Shown: one piece after another, positions 11,096 to 23,338 of the stretch
How the letters are laid out: the number at the start of each line of letters is the position of its first letter
Numbering within the stretch: the stretch's first letter is position 1
DNA from: Isoetes taiwanensis
Taxonomy: Eukaryota > Streptophyta > Lycopodiopsida > Isoetales > Isoetaceae
Length of the DNA stretch: 64,000 nucleotides
Direction: 5' to 3'
Assembly: GCA_021234155.1 (NCBI GenBank)
Contig: JAJEKV010000055.1
Location: 1,729,090-1,793,089 of the forward strand
Program-made: the position numbers and the translations under genes
The notes under the pieces: model-generated
The model's input: only the letters and a program-made list of their open reading frames with translations
The model's database searches: none
What the model was told of the DNA's origin: nothing

Positions 11096-13397
11096 TGGGC
11101 TCAAACATGTCACCTAGGCTCCAACATACCACCTATGCTCAAAGATGCCAAGGTGGCTCAAACATGCCACATGGGCACCAGCATGCCACCTAGGCTCCAA
11201 CATGCCAAGGTGGCTCAAACATGCCATGTCGGCTCCAAGATGCCACCTAGGCTTCATCATGTCAAGGTGGCTCAAACATGGCAAGGTGGCTCAAACATGC
11301 CACGTGGCTTCAACATGCCACCTAGGCTCCAACATGCAAGGTGGCTCCAACATGCCACCTAGGCTCAAGTATGCCAAGGTGGGTCAAACATGCCACGTGG
11401 GCTCCAACATGCCACCTAGGCTCAAACATGCCAAGGTGGCTCAAAACATGCCACCAAGGCTCCAACATGCCAAGGTGGCTCAAACATGCCACCTAGGCTC
11501 AAACATGCCAAGGTGGCGCAAACATGACAAGGTGGCTCAAACATGCCACGATGGCTCCAACATGCCAAGGTGTCTCAAACATGGCAAGATGGCTCAAACA
11601 TGCCACGTGGCTCCAACATGCCCCCTAGGCTCCAACATGCAAGGTGGCCCAAGCATTCCACTTAGGCTCCAACATGCCACCTAGGATAAAACATGCCAAG
11701 GTGGCTGAAACATGCCACGCGGGCCCCAACATGCCAAGGTGGCTCAAACATGCCATCTAGGCTCCAACATGCCACCTTGGCTAAAACATACCAAAGTGGC
11801 TCAAACATGCCACGCGGGCTCCAACATGCCACCTAGGCTCCAACATGCCAAGGTGGCTCAAACATGCCACGCGGGCTCCAACATGCCAACTAGGTTCCAA
11901 CGTGCCACCTAGGCTCAAACATGCCAAGGTGGCTCAAACATGCCACACAAGCTCCAACATGCTACCTAGGCTCCAACATGCCAAGGTGGCTCAAACATGC
12001 CACCTAGGCTCCAACATGCCACCTAGGCTTCAACATGCCAAGGTGGCTTGAACATTTCAAGGTGGCTCAAATATGCCAGGCGGGCTCCAACATGCCAAGG
12101 TGGTTCAAACATGCCAAGGTGTCTCAAACATGCCAAGGTGGCTCAAACATGCCACTAGGCTCCAACATGCCATCTAGGTGCAAACATGCTAAGTTGGCTC
12201 AAACATGCCAAGGTGGCTCAAACATGCCACGCAGGCTCCGACAAGCCATCTAGGCTCCAACATGCCAAGGTGGCTCAAACATGTCACCTAGGCTCCAACA
12301 TGACATGTAGGCTCAAACATGCCAAGGTGGCTCAAACATGCCACGCGGGCTCCCTAGGCTCCAACATGCCATGTCGGCTCCAAAATGCCACCTACGCTCA
12401 AACATGCCACGTGGACTCCAACATGCCATTAGGCTCCTGCACGCCACCTAGGCTCCAAAATGCCACCCAACATGACAAGGTGGCTCAAACATGCCACGCG
12501 GGCTCCAACATGCCACCTAGGCTCAAACATGCCAAGGTGGCCTCAAACATGCCACCTAGTCTCAAACATGCCACCTAGATTCCTACATGCCACCTAGGCT
12601 CAAACATGCCAAGGTGGCTCAAACATGCCACGTGGGCTCCAACATGCCAAATAGACTCCAACATGCCAAGGTGGTTCAAACATGTCGAGGTGGCTCAAGT
12701 ATACCACAAGGGCTCCAACATGCCACCTAGGCTCAAACATGCCAAGGTGGCTCAAACATGACACGCAGGCACCAACATGCCACCTAGGTTCCAACATGCC
12801 AAGGTGGCTCAAGCATGCCACCTAGGCTCCAACATGCCACCTAGACTCCAACATGCCACCTAGGCTCCAACTTACCACCTAGGTTCAAATATGCCAAGGT
12901 GGCTCAAACATGCCACATGGGCCCAAACATGCCACTAGGCTCTAACATGCCAATGTGGCTCAAACATGCCAAGATGGCTCAAACACGCCACCCAGTGCTC
13001 CAACATGCCACTTAGGCTCAAACATGCCACATGTCCTCCAACATGCCACATAGGCTCAAACATGCCAAGGTGGCTCAAACATGCCAAGATGGCTCAAACA
13101 AGCCACCTAGGCTCAAAACATGTCACCTTGGCTCCAACATTCCACTTATCCAACATGCCACCTAGGCTCCAACATGCCAAGGTGGCTCAAACATGCCATG
13201 CAGGCTCCAACATGTCACCTAGGATCAAACATGCCAAGATGGCTCCAGCACGCCACCTAGGCTCCAACATGCCAAGATGGCTCAAACATGTCATCTAGAC
13301 TCCAACATGCCACCTTGGCTTTAACATGCCACCTAGGCTCAAACATGCCAACGTGGCTCAAACATGCCATGTGGGCTCCAACATGCCGCGTGGGCAT
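11096..13397 (+). repeat. 19-bp minisatellite, right array
   Basis: About 2.3 kb of the same 19-bp family as 5665-9078 and in the same orientation, somewhat more diverged, with more CCACGCGGG-type units and several truncated units (for example near 12350 and 13145). It ends at a CCGCGTGGGC unit followed by unrelated AT-rich DNA. The reading frames across it, up to 179 residues, are repeat artefacts. Confidence 0.96.
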
Positions 13398-14376
13398 GCG
13401 CCTATAGAGCGGTTCTTGCCTGCCTTGGTTCTATTTTTGAGATCTGAGATGTTTTTTTTTTGCTTCTACTGGAACTCGATATTATCTCCAGTTTTAATGC
13501 TAATTTTCATAGGATTGGCAGATCCAGCACAACAGTTGGTCGGGCTTCCAATGTGAGGAGGAGTAATTCTTTCCACGCAAGCTATTATTTTTTTTTGAGC
13601 CATATAATCTTCTCCAGAATTTTGTTCTCGCATCTTATATTGCTTCAAGCACTTTAGGATGGAAATAGTTCTAAACACTCGGCAAGAACTACAGCTTTTG
13701 CACTTTGCCTATGCTATCCGGAGTCAGTGCTACCATGCGTACCTCTCGATATAAAACATACCGAGAGTTGTTGAAGCTCTTACAATCTCGACCTTTGCTA
13801 TTGGGGGTTTTATTTCGGGTGTGCATATAACCTTTTCCTTTTATCATTTAAAATTTCGAGAATGTTTTTTGCTTTCTTAAGAACACGAAAACCGTACCGG
13901 TAAGCCAGATCAAGCAAAACCAACTCGTGTGCATTGCCAAGCAGCCAGGTTGCAAATTGCAGCCGATCCACCTAAAGGATCGACTAGAAATAGTTTTCAA
14001 GGGCAATCGCTACTCGACATCCCCAAGAAATATATGGGCACCGCCATACCTCAAGGGTAGGGGTAGGGAGTTGTATATAAAAAAAGCTAGAGAGAAAAAG
14101 AGTGGGGCACAATAGGAGAAACAATAGCCCCTCAGCAGGAAAAAAGGGGGATAAAATCTAATTATATATATTTAAAAAAATATGCATGCAAATGCAAGTA
14201 GTATTTTATCAAACCGTCAAGATGGACGGTTGAGATCTTCATCCCCATTTTATTATGTTAGATATTGGCCCTTGAAATTGATGGTCGAGATTGACAGCAC
14301 GATGAACGGCTAAGATGTTGATCCAAGTCCTCTAATGTGATTGGCCTTGCGCCATGTGTTTCCCTCCGCCCTGTGC
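13398..14376. other. Intergenic AT-rich DNA, no gene seen
   Basis: A few short frames (13326-13556, 13927-14115) have no recognisable motif. A partial inverted repeat CTCTCGATAT/CATACCGAGAG lies at about 13743-13767. Confidence 0.45.
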
Positions 14377-14682
14377 TTTCCTCTCTGTGTTTTTCCTCTC
14401 TCCCCCTTGACTATGGCGCCGCTTGGCGATGGCGAATCCGGCAGAGCTCCTCCCTATGTTTTTCCTCTCTCCCTGTGCTTTCCTCCCTGTTTTTTTCCTC
14501 TCTACCCCTTGGCTATGGCGCCCCTTGGCGATGGCGAATCCGCCCAGAGCTCCTTCCCCGTTTTTCCTCTCTCCCTCTGCTTTCCTCCCTGTTTTTTTTC
14601 CCTCTCTCCCCCTTGGCAATGGCGCCCCTTGGCGTTGGCGAATCCGGCAGAGCTCCTTTGCTTGGCGATGGCAAAGCTTCTT
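14377..14682 (+). repeat. Tandem repeat, three 102-bp units
   Basis: Units start at 14377, 14479 and 14581 with TTTCCTCYCTGT and contain CTATGGCGCC and TTGGCGATGGCGAATCC. The period is a multiple of three, so all frames stay open as 34-residue repeats. That could be coding (Pro/Leu/Phe-rich) but is equally expected from the repeat alone. Units 2 and 3 differ mainly in short T and C runs. Confidence 0.85.
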
Positions 14683-15136
14683 TTTGATGTAGGTGCTCTG
14701 TCGCTGCATCAACTGGTATAAAATGGCCTGTAAAAAAAGGCCAGGAAAATATCAAGAACATCAAGGTCATTACATAGATCCATCGATGGGAGCCCGGAAA
14801 TGGCTCTGAGCGCACTTCTGGATGCAGAAGGGTAGTCAAATGGACATGAGCTGCAATAAATCCGGACAAGACAATCTGGACAGCCTAGATTCTGAATATC
14901 CTTGTGCTCAAAGAAATTAATTGTTCTGAGTTTGGAGGTCTGGCTATGGCGGTAGAGGACTGCAGAAGATGTGGCTTGGACTCCAAGGTAACTCCAGCAA
15001 AAAGCATATTCAGTCTGCTCTCTTGATCTTGTAAAAAATCTAATCTGTTCTTTCAATCACAGATGACCTAGTCCGCCCATCTGGAGCTTCCGTTGCAGAT
15101 CCTTAAAGATGACTTAATCCAACAGAGTAGACTGGA

Positions 15137-15665
15137 ATGAGGATCGAAGAAGGCTTGGCAGCTCTTGTCACAGGAGGGGGCTCGTGGATCGGTAAATCTT
15201 ATTCTACTCTCTATTTCCTCCCCTGATTGCATATGCCCATGATGTATTTCTAGAAACTACATAGACGGTCTGTTTCTATGAATATGAAACTAGAACGTAG
15301 TAAGAATACTGCAAGCTAATTGTTTTTGATATGCCTTTGAAACTGGAAAAGGACCAACATTGTTGTCTTTCTAAACCAATTTTTGAACATTGTTGTCTTT
15401 TTAAACCAATTTTTGAATAAAAGGTTCCGTCCAAAATTTGGCAATGAGCATACGATTGTTCTGTCTACTTCAAAATAAGATCAATTGAGCACTCAATATT
15501 CTATTGTGTTTGTTTTGCAGGAAGAGCATTGGCACTGGCTTTTTCTATGAAGGGGGTGACTGTCACGGTGTTTTATTATGCAGAAGAGAGAGGATTAGAA
15601 ACTGCAGAAAATGCATTTGGCAGCCCTCCATTTGTAAAGAAACATGCGAACTTGTCAAAGGTTGT
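15137..15665 (+). pseudogene. Short-chain dehydrogenase/reductase fragment, two exons
   Basis: Short-chain dehydrogenases bind NAD(P) through an N-terminal Rossmann fold. Exon 1 (15137-15191, ATG start) reads MRIEEGLAALVTGGGSWIG up to a donor ATCG|GTAAAT. Exon 2 starts after TTTTGCAG at 15521 and continues in phase with RALALAFSMKGVTVTVFYY and then AEERG, which is the first helix and second strand of the fold. It most resembles plant 15-hydroxyprostaglandin-dehydrogenase-like members. The usual TGxxxGIG motif is present as TGGGSWIG, with Trp where Gly is normal. Homology fades after about 15665. I see no exons for the catalytic YxxxK part, so this is a truncated copy or the start of a gene with very long introns. 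Confidence 0.7.
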
Positions 15666-15669
15666 TAAA

Positions 15670-16766
15670 GGGATCTTTCTTTTCTTCAGAATATTTTGGC
15701 ATAATGAAAGGAAACAGACAGGTTTGCAAGGCGGCAGTGCCATGAAAAGAAGAATATGCATATCATTTACTATGTATCAAATCAGCTCCATGGCAAGAAT
15801 TTGAATAAAGCAAAATTGAGTTTATACAATATATAAATTTGTGAAAATATAATCTGTGTTTTAAGGCAAGCTTGAGTTTAAAGGCAAACTTGAGTTTAGT
15901 GGACATTTAAATGATGCTTGCTCCATGATGTCTTTTTCCTTTTAGTAGATTGAAATTATCAATAGCTAATAAATAATTGTTTTTTTTTTTGAAAAATTGA
16001 GTGCCACGTGTCAATATTTGATTGGTTAGACAGATGTTCCAGAGCGGACCAAACAGGTTGTTTCTCTAAATTTAAATAAAAGCCACATATATTTTATTTC
16101 ATTGAGACAACAACTACATTAAGAAACAACGTGTCTACTTCTTAATAGCTACATATCAAATCAAGGAAAACAATGTTCCCTATATGTGGGTTTCTTTAAA
16201 ACTACGTATTGTTTTTTAAGAAAATAATGAAAATTTTAAAACCAACATGTAAAGAAAAAACATAATACATATAGAAAAAAAAGATATATCTAATAACTAC
16301 ATATTGTCGTAGTAAAACAACATTTGAAAACAACAATTATTCTAAAATAATACATGTGGATTTCTTAGATATTACGTATTTTCTTTTGTGAAAACAATGT
16401 TAACTTAAAGACTACAAGTGGAGAAAACAAAACAACACACATTGAAAAGGAAAAAAAAAACTATTCTTTTTCAATTTTCCACGTATTAATATTCAAACCT
16501 ACATGTGTTTTTTGGAATACAAACAACGCGTGGCTCCTCCACACGTTGACAAAAGTTCGTGAAAAACAATAGTGAAAAAAAGGACACGTTGATCAAAAAC
16601 AAAAAGCTGCCAGAAAAACCATTGGAATGTTTTGCCAAAACCACCGGCCTCTTTGTGCAAATCCGGATAAACGGGCCCGCGTGGACTTTTGGGGCCATTT
16701 TGGTGTTGTTTTGGCATAAAACAACACTTCCAGAAACTAAAAAACAACCGTGGACCAAAAATTGGG
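15670..16766. other. AT-rich DNA without recognised genes
   Basis: Short frames only. Repeated words such as AACTACATRT and AAAACAACA between about 16100 and 16450 suggest decayed tandem duplication. The purine-rich repeat begins near 16767. Confidence 0.4.
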
Positions 16767-17064
16767 GTCAATGTGATGGGGGGTAAGGGGAAAATAGAAA
16801 ATGGGAAAATAAGAAAATGGAAAAAGGAAATGTGAAAGGGGAAAGGGAAAAGGGAAGGGAAAAAAGGAAAAAAAAAATAGGAGAACGAAAAGCAAGAGTG
16901 GAAAAAAAAGAAAAGAAAAAGGAAACATGAAAGGAAAAAGGAAAATGAGAATGCAAAAAAGAGAAGCGCGGGGAAGGACAAAAAGGAAAAAGGACATGGG
17001 CAGGTGCAAGTCCCACCAACCACGCCTTCAACAACAAAAAAAGAAAAAGAAAAAGGGGGAAGGC
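16767..17064 (+). repeat. Purine-rich dispersed repeat, copy 2 left part, with SINE 3' fragment
   Basis: It matches 55575-56150 with small gaps (shared landmark GATGGGGGGTAAGGGG at the left edge) and so belongs to the same repeat unit. At 16993-17036 it contains GACATGGGCAGGTGCAAG and CACGCCTTCA, which is the 3' end of the SINE found whole at 31245. The same fragment is at 56071-56113. Its continuation after the LINE insertion is at 17632-17830. Confidence 0.75.
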
Positions 17065-17631
17065 CCATTGTGAGTCAATTTAGGCCGAGTGTGAGCCCTC
17101 TCTGCCCTTGTTGTGGCCTTCGTCGTGAGACTGCAGAGCATTATCTGGTTTTATGCCCTCACTTGCAGCCCGCACAGGATTGGGTCGGGGCTCGCTTTGT
17201 GAGATTGACTAGCCGCCAGCTTGCGCTTCATGTGTATCCTCGGTGCTTGGCCGCTCTTCTGCGAAAGCCTTGCATCCGTGCGCGGGCTTGGTTGGTGTGG
17301 CTGATTTGGAAGCGGCGGCGGTTGTGGATCTTTTAGGGGATTCAGCAGCCTGCAGCCTCTCTGATTCCTCGACTCGGGTGCAAGCTATTTCAAAGCTTTC
17401 TGGTGTTCCCGGGATTAGTAGAGAGGAAGTTTGCCATTTGGCGGGACTTCTTGGGTGTTGTAGATGGTGATGGTCGGTTTGTACAAAGAGTGGAGATTCG
17501 CGTTTTTGTGAGTTTGTTGTGGAGTGTCAAGGTATCGCTGTCTCTTTGGGGCAGTTCTCCTTCCTCCTCACTTGCTTTGTAATATTACCATTCTTTTAAT
17601 ATATTGATGACACAGTTCTTCAAAAAAAAAA
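17065..17631 (+). mobile_element. 5'-truncated LINE, 3' end with A-tail
   Basis: The plus strand encodes the end of a LINE ORF2 with the zinc knuckle CPCCGLRRETAEHYLVLC (about 17098-17151, CCHC spacing), then Trp/Arg-rich sequence. It ends TTCTTC plus an A-run at 17621-17632. The homologous unit at 56140-56170 lacks this segment, so it is an insertion after GGGGGAAGGC (17055-17064). A target duplication is not clean because the site is purine-rich. The reverse transcriptase itself is absent, as expected for 5' truncation. Confidence 0.8.
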
Positions 17632-17830
17632 AGGAGGGGGGGGGGGAGGGAAACGTTAAAGTAGAAAGATGAGGGTAAAAATGGGAAGGGAAAAACAGAA
17701 AAAGGGAAAAATAAAAAAGCAAGGAATGAGAAAAGAGGAAATGAAGGGAAAAGCGGGAAAACAAAAAGGGAAAACAAAAATAGGATAAAAGAGAAGAAAA
17801 ACAAGTGAAGGAAAAAACGTACAAAAACAA
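17632..17830 (+). repeat. Purine-rich dispersed repeat, copy 2 right part
   Basis: It matches 56165-56330 closely (GTTAAAGTAGAAAGATGAGG near its left edge; AGAAGAAAAACAAG near its right edge). The match resumes at 22400 against 56331, which defines the X1 insertion between them. Confidence 0.8.
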
Positions 17831-18576
17831 GGTGTTGCGCACGAGGGGTTGCCCTCCGATGGCGCGAAAGTGTGTTTTCATGGTTTCTGTTTTTCCAAGT
17901 TCTTAAGATTAATGTTGCTTACTCTTCGTATTTCAGCTTGTTACTATCGAAAGAATTATATGTTCCTCATTATGATATTTTGAATGCCACAATTTTTCAA
18001 TAAAATACAAGCTTATATGGCATTGCCATGATATCAGATTGTTCCTATCAATGCAAGGTGTTAATTTCATTGGAGAAGAAAAACTAACTGTATGTGCAAG
18101 ACAGTCCACCAGCTTTCAGTGTTACATCATGTGTTCTTGGAACAATAATGAAAAAAGTCTCATTACATTTCGAGAGCAAACAACAAAGAACATTGAATGC
18201 TCCCTTGCAACTGACCATACTCCAATTGACTTGATGGTTATCACACTTATGGTGATGATTTATATCACATTTTCAATGTGTAAAATCTCAATTGGAAAGC
18301 CATTATTAAAATTGTATCCTTTTCAATGAAGAGCTATTTCGGCTATAGACAGCAATGTCACGAGGGCTCAATAGCTGTGGGATAGCTGTGGGAACAAGGA
18401 GTTGCCCTACCAAAGGGCAAAAAAAAAGGCAAGGTATAAACTACATGCATTGCAGAAAATTGTGAACACAACTCATTGGATAAAGCAAGTGTGTCCAAAA
18501 TAGATTAATAATGCACAAGAGCCCTCCCATACAAGTTTATTTAATCCAACATCTATGTTCCATATAAATTATCTGG

Positions 18577-18684
18577 CACCCACCATTAACAAGTTCTTTT
18601 GGATCCATATTTGTATTTCATAGATATATGGAGCCACCCTTAACAAGTTTTTTTCAATCCAAGAATTGTGTTTCATAGATTATC
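18577..18684 (+). repeat. Two diverged ~54-bp tandem units inside X1
   Basis: Both units share CCACCMTTAACAAGTT and GTRTTTCATAGAT. The significance is unknown. Confidence 0.6.
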
Positions 18685-20224
18685 TTGTATACAAATATCC
18701 CTGGCAGACGCCATTAGAGAGAGGCCAAAAATGCAATTGCTTGCACAATAAGGTTCAATAAAATGCAATTTTAACGGACGGGTGAAAATCTCGTAACATT
18801 CTTAAAAAAAATTATGCCACTTTGGCATCGTGCGTCTGAACACTCAAATGCATTTAACCGAACTTCAAATGTAAGAGCTTCCTCGAGATTTTTCTCCCTC
18901 TTTTTTGTATGAACACAATTTTGGGATAAGAAATTATATCCGAAATGGGAATGCCGAAAAGTAAATTATTGGAACGCAACTTAACCAGATCTCTCTAAGA
19001 AACATGGCTCTCTGAGAAATATGGTGTGCGAAACCACGTATTTTAGTCAAACTATAACTTTGTAGATTTAATTTGTAATTGCCGCGATATGTCTCAACAA
19101 CAAATGAGAATCAAATGACGTTTGGAAATATCGCCCGAGCTACAAATGATCGCAAGCTATTTCTCACAACTATGACCGATGGATGCACAAAAGCAATTGT
19201 CCCTAGATGGACGAGCTTAGTTGTTCGTGCTAAAACACTTGGTATTTGTCAAGAATAAAAGGCGTGGTCCTCGCTGCAAACTTTACATCATCTCCATATC
19301 AGATCCGGTTCACACTTGCAACCTGCAATGTACAGTAAAGCCATGTGGATGGACGACAAAAGAACCTCGAGCCGAACGCAGACTTTTTTCTATCATCTTT
19401 ATTTTTGTTTTGTGTGTGAATAGTGTGCTAAAGTTTTGGATGACGACACTACTTAATAATTCAATTGAAATAGTGTATTCTTTCTGCAGATATATTTTTG
19501 AAAATAAGATGTTAAAAGTTGTCAGAGTTGGAGATGAACGGTGCATATGAATGATATATGATACTTTAAAATTAGAGACTAGATCAATGAAGGCATTAGT
19601 ATTCAAAATTTATCACTCATGGAACAATTGTTTTTCTCTCAACATATGCATGTCATTGACTCTTGGAGCACATACTTGTGGAGTTGAAATAAAAAACTGA
19701 CTGCCGACAACATGCCAAGCTGAAGGAACAACAAACTGAGCTGGGAATCTGCCATGCAAACCCCACCTGATCCAAACGGAGAAGGGAGTGCAGAAATAAT
19801 GCGAAAATCTTCTTTCTCTGCTGTGGCAATAACTACATGTTCAGGAAACACTTTGGGTTTGATTAGTTGCCTGCATTCTGCCCTAGAAACATGAAGATGA
19901 CGCTCAAAAACCCCCCTTCTCTCTTTATTTGCGATGAAACATCCCATCTTCTAGATGATTGCTTTTTCACAATCATGCCTCTGTTGGAATTGGAAAACAA
20001 AGCATTTACCTTTTGCAGAGCAGGAAGTAAAAGAATGGAGGAAGCTTAAAAAATGAGGAGCCTTCCTGACCTACCTAGACAGTCAGTTTCAATAAAAATT
20101 GGGATGCATCAAATGATTTAGTGCTGAATTAAACCTCTGAAATGACTGCTGTAATACAAGAGGAAAATAGTTATTACTTAAAAAGCATGTAAAAGTAGTT
20201 GTTAGCATGCTGAAGCTGTCATTC

Positions 20225-20420
20225 TCTCAAGCGCTTTGAATGCATACCCACTGCCATATCTTTCATTTACTGCAATTAGTGTATTCCATGCTATCACATA
20301 CATTTGATGAAGCATCCTCTAAAACATGAACATCGCATCATCCAGAAATACACACTTGCCATACATATTAACAAGGATAGTCCCAATTATGTTATCGATC
20401 TCGTCGTTGATCATGATAGC
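20225..20420 (-). pseudogene. PPR protein fragment in X1
   Basis: PPR proteins are plant organellar RNA-binding proteins built of ~35-residue helical repeats. The minus strand reads GTILVNMYGKCVFLDDAM, then an in-frame stop, then VIAWNTLIAVNERYGSG and FKALERM. This is the typical S/L-motif pair (ALVNMYGKCG..DA..F and V..WN.LI). Only one to two repeats survive. No targeting peptide or start is visible, so it is a captured or decayed fragment. The flanks inside X1 (17880-20220 and 20430-22240) show no other family that I recognise. Confidence 0.7.
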
Positions 20421-22582
20421 ATAGGACCTAAGTGCTTCATTCCCTGATGTAAAAGATATATGGTCCCATTATCATTGATTAAGATGAGTCTTAAGCAAAC
20501 CAAATCCATCTTTAGTGTCTGCTATCAAAGTAGAACAATTGCCTTAAATGATTGTCTTGCCAAGACAAAAAGAAATAAACCGCTTTTATTATAGACAAGC
20601 TAGCTTTAAGATTTAAGCGGAGAATAAATCCAAAGACTTACCATCGATATCGGTTTTAATTCACGATCTAGTGTTTGTGGGCATCCAAAGAATTTGAAAT
20701 GAGCACTTGCTTCTAGTGTTTGCATGTTTTGCTTGATGTCATATCATCTCCATATAATTCCCTCGGCGGTGCCTCAAAGATATTGCCCTCTTTTGAAGGC
20801 AAATTACCCGCATGCGGTTCTTTCTTCATCGCCACAATTGGGCCATCCATGGCTGAAGTAAATATAATATCCCTCTTGCTAGAATATCCAAAACAGGCAA
20901 GTTTTCTCGCTCTTTAGTCTTTTTTCACGCATCGAATCCCTCCGGATCACCAAAATTCTTTTTGTTCATGCTTCCTTATATCCAACACATGTGAATATAA
21001 TGATCCCGCTTTTTCATAGCCTTGAGAAGACATAATTCTTGGCTTCGCCTCCCCCAGACAAAAGACACAATAGAATGAATAACGGAAAATTCTTTTTAGG
21101 GATAGAAGAATCTATTCTACAATCTATTGCAAGCATGTGATTTCTTCTCCTATGTTGCTTTATACCTAGAAACATGGTATCAAATAACAGAAAGCAGGGG
21201 ATATAATATGGATTGTAAAAAGCCCAGCATTTTCTCACATGCCTCTAGGAAATAAAGTAGACAGACCAAAATCCCATCCCGAAAGCTTCGTTAGATTCAA
21301 ATAAATGCCACGTGAAAGACGCACCATTGATATACTATATTTCTAGAAAATAAAACAACCAGGATATTTCTTATTTGCATGTCGATATCCAAATTTAAAA
21401 GCCAAAATCTTACAAGGTGTCATTAAAGGCATGGGGTCTCGAAAAATTCAAGGTGATAAAGATGCACGAAGAAACAAACGGGGAAGGAAATGCAGATCAC
21501 GGAATCTTGCGACAAGAATCTGACCACAAACTTATGCATAGTCCGGTATGTAAAGAAAAGTTGCACTTTGACCGCACATCATTACCATTTTCTCGGGTAA
21601 AAACGATATAGCATACCATGCGCAATGCAAAATTACCTAATCATCATGTCATGGATGAGAATTTGTGGAGGCAAAACGAACCAAACTAAGGCACCAAATC
21701 GGTAAAAAAAAAAAAAAAAAAAAAACAGACAAAGAAAGTACTAACGTAAGTTAAACGGAAAACTATGCATCAAACGCACCTTATGAGCGTAATGAGTAAT
21801 AAATGTGACAGAATAATGTGGATCGCCTTTGGCAAGAGCAAACCGCTTTGCTACACTGACCGCAATTAACATAGTGCATACAAGAAGATTCGATTCTTAA
21901 TCTAACATGAAGGAGTTGCTTCACCAAGCTTTGCGACTCATCAAATAGCTTGCTCCCCGGCTTCTAGATACTCGTTTCTTGCTATTAAATCTAATTTCTT
22001 GCTTGAATCCAAAATACCTGTAAAATTTCCTTGTTCCGATCACCGGTCTTAAAACCAAATCCCTACCGGATTTCTTTCCACGGTCATTTGGGTTTTTCCC
22101 ATCTCTACGTGCTTGTCCCTGCCGGACTTCTTGATTCCATCATCTGCGCCAAGCCAAGACTTTGCTCTTTTTCTACCATCTCTTAGAAGCCGAAGATCTG
22201 AAAAGCTTCTTGAATAAGAATGCGAGGACCCAGCACCGGTTCGCCGGTTTCGAAAGTGGCTGCCCACCAACGGCGGCCACCGCCAGTTTACCTCCGATAT
22301 CAAGTTTTTAGCATTGGCATATTTCAGGCTGTACTGGCACATACCTGGAATATGCCATAAACCCACATAAACAAGGGTTTGCCCCCCTAGGGGCAACCCA
22401 AAAAAGTAGGAAAGGAAAATGCAAAAATGGAAAAAGTTGGAATGTGATTATGGAAAAGGAATGATGAGAAAATGGAGAAGGGGGAAGAGGAAAAAGTGAT
22501 CATATATTTTCATCGTGTAATTTTATAAGCGTGAATTAATTCAACAATTGCATCAATTTATCATTTACCATTCATAGTTTAT

Positions 22583-22610
22583 GCCCAGTAATGCTGGGCA
22601 CCATTTCTAG
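22583..22610 (+). mobile_element. Helitron-type 3' terminus (H2)
   Basis: The hairpin GCCCAG-TAATG-CTGGGC is followed by 7 nt and CTAG, then T. This is the 3' signature of Helitrons (hairpin, short spacer, CTRR, insertion before T). The same end is at 56513-56540. It matches the H1 end in the shared word GGGCACCAT. The 5' end was not located. Confidence 0.6.
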
Positions 22611-22764
22611 TTTGTTCTAATGCTTAGTCCAATAACAATGCAGTAGAAAATATACATCAAGTTGATCATCAAATCAGATAGCATGTGCAGTACTCTACTG
22701 ATTTATGAAGTGTATCTTGATGCGTATTCTATGCTTAACTATCATTCTCTTGTAGTAAGAATGA

Positions 22765-23338
22765 TTACATTATAGTGCAAAGGGCAGAGATATCAGTTAG
22801 GACGCTAGTGGCTACAGACTTGGCTCCCCATACTAGCAATTCCTTAGAGGGATCAGAAGATGAGATATTATACTGTATCACAGCCTGAGAGTTGCGAGGA
22901 CGATCTATTATACAGTACTGTAGCTTGAGAGCTGTCAGAAGATGAGCCACTTCCATAAGATAAAAGTCCCCCATGAGGCCTCCTGCGACACTGATCGCAC
23001 TCGTTGGGGTTGAACAAAATATACTTGCAGTCTTTGCAAAATCGTTCGGTCTTCATGGTGAAGTAGAGTATAATACACTCCTCAAAATCCAACATCTCGT
23101 CTCTGTTCCTATCCAGGATGTTAAAGTAGCTCAGAATCTGATTTCTCATATGTTGTTCTACCAAAGCTGCATAGAGCTCATTCCTAGTTATCCCACCATC
23201 ATTGTTCTTATCCAAGGACTCAAACAGGTATTTGCACTCTTTCTTCTATTCTATTCTATTCTTCTATGCCGTTGAAAGGTCATTGTAGAAATATTGTGCC
23301 CTTTTGTGGAGGGCATCTAGTTTTGACATATTTGCCAT
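22765..23338 (-). pseudogene. EF-hand/zinc-ribbon gene, decayed copy A
   Basis: Homologous over its whole length to the intact frame at 56695-57252. Two lesions are clear. An 18-bp (ATTCT)n-type insertion at about 23232-23250 brings in-frame TAG codons into the region before the first EF-hand. A 2-nt deletion near 22895 shifts the C-terminus. The EF-hand loops DKNNDGGITRNE and DRNRDEMLDFEE and the CKDC/CDQC pairs remain readable. Confidence 0.85.

Larger units (their letters stand above)
17831..22399 (+). mobile_element. Element X1, 4.57-kb cargo-carrying DNA element of unassigned family
   Basis: The left end is GGTGTTGCGCACGAGGGG followed by TTGCCCTCC; the right end is TTTGCCCCCCTAGGGGCAACCC less its flank, immediately followed by an A-run. 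Both ends recur in X2 (31391-34750), about 45 bp on the left and 155 bp on the right, while the interiors differ. Copy D at 56321-56340 is the empty site. The two ends are imperfect inverted repeats (GGTGTTGCGC against GGGTTGCCCC) and each can fold as a hairpin. The target is A-rich so the duplication length is unclear. The interior holds a PPR pseudogene fragment and no transposase that I can recognise, so it looks non-autonomous. Confidence 0.72.

Noticed and set aside
5701-13298. Numerous 60-179-residue frames with a 19-residue periodic peptide
   Set aside because: The 57-bp coding period is three 19-bp minisatellite units; all frames and both strands give similar peptides and unit indels break them.
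22049-22396. A 115-residue minus-strand frame conserved in part at 34661-34888
   Set aside because: The conservation follows the shared right end of elements X1 and X2 at the DNA level, including frameshifts between copies; no sign of coding selection.
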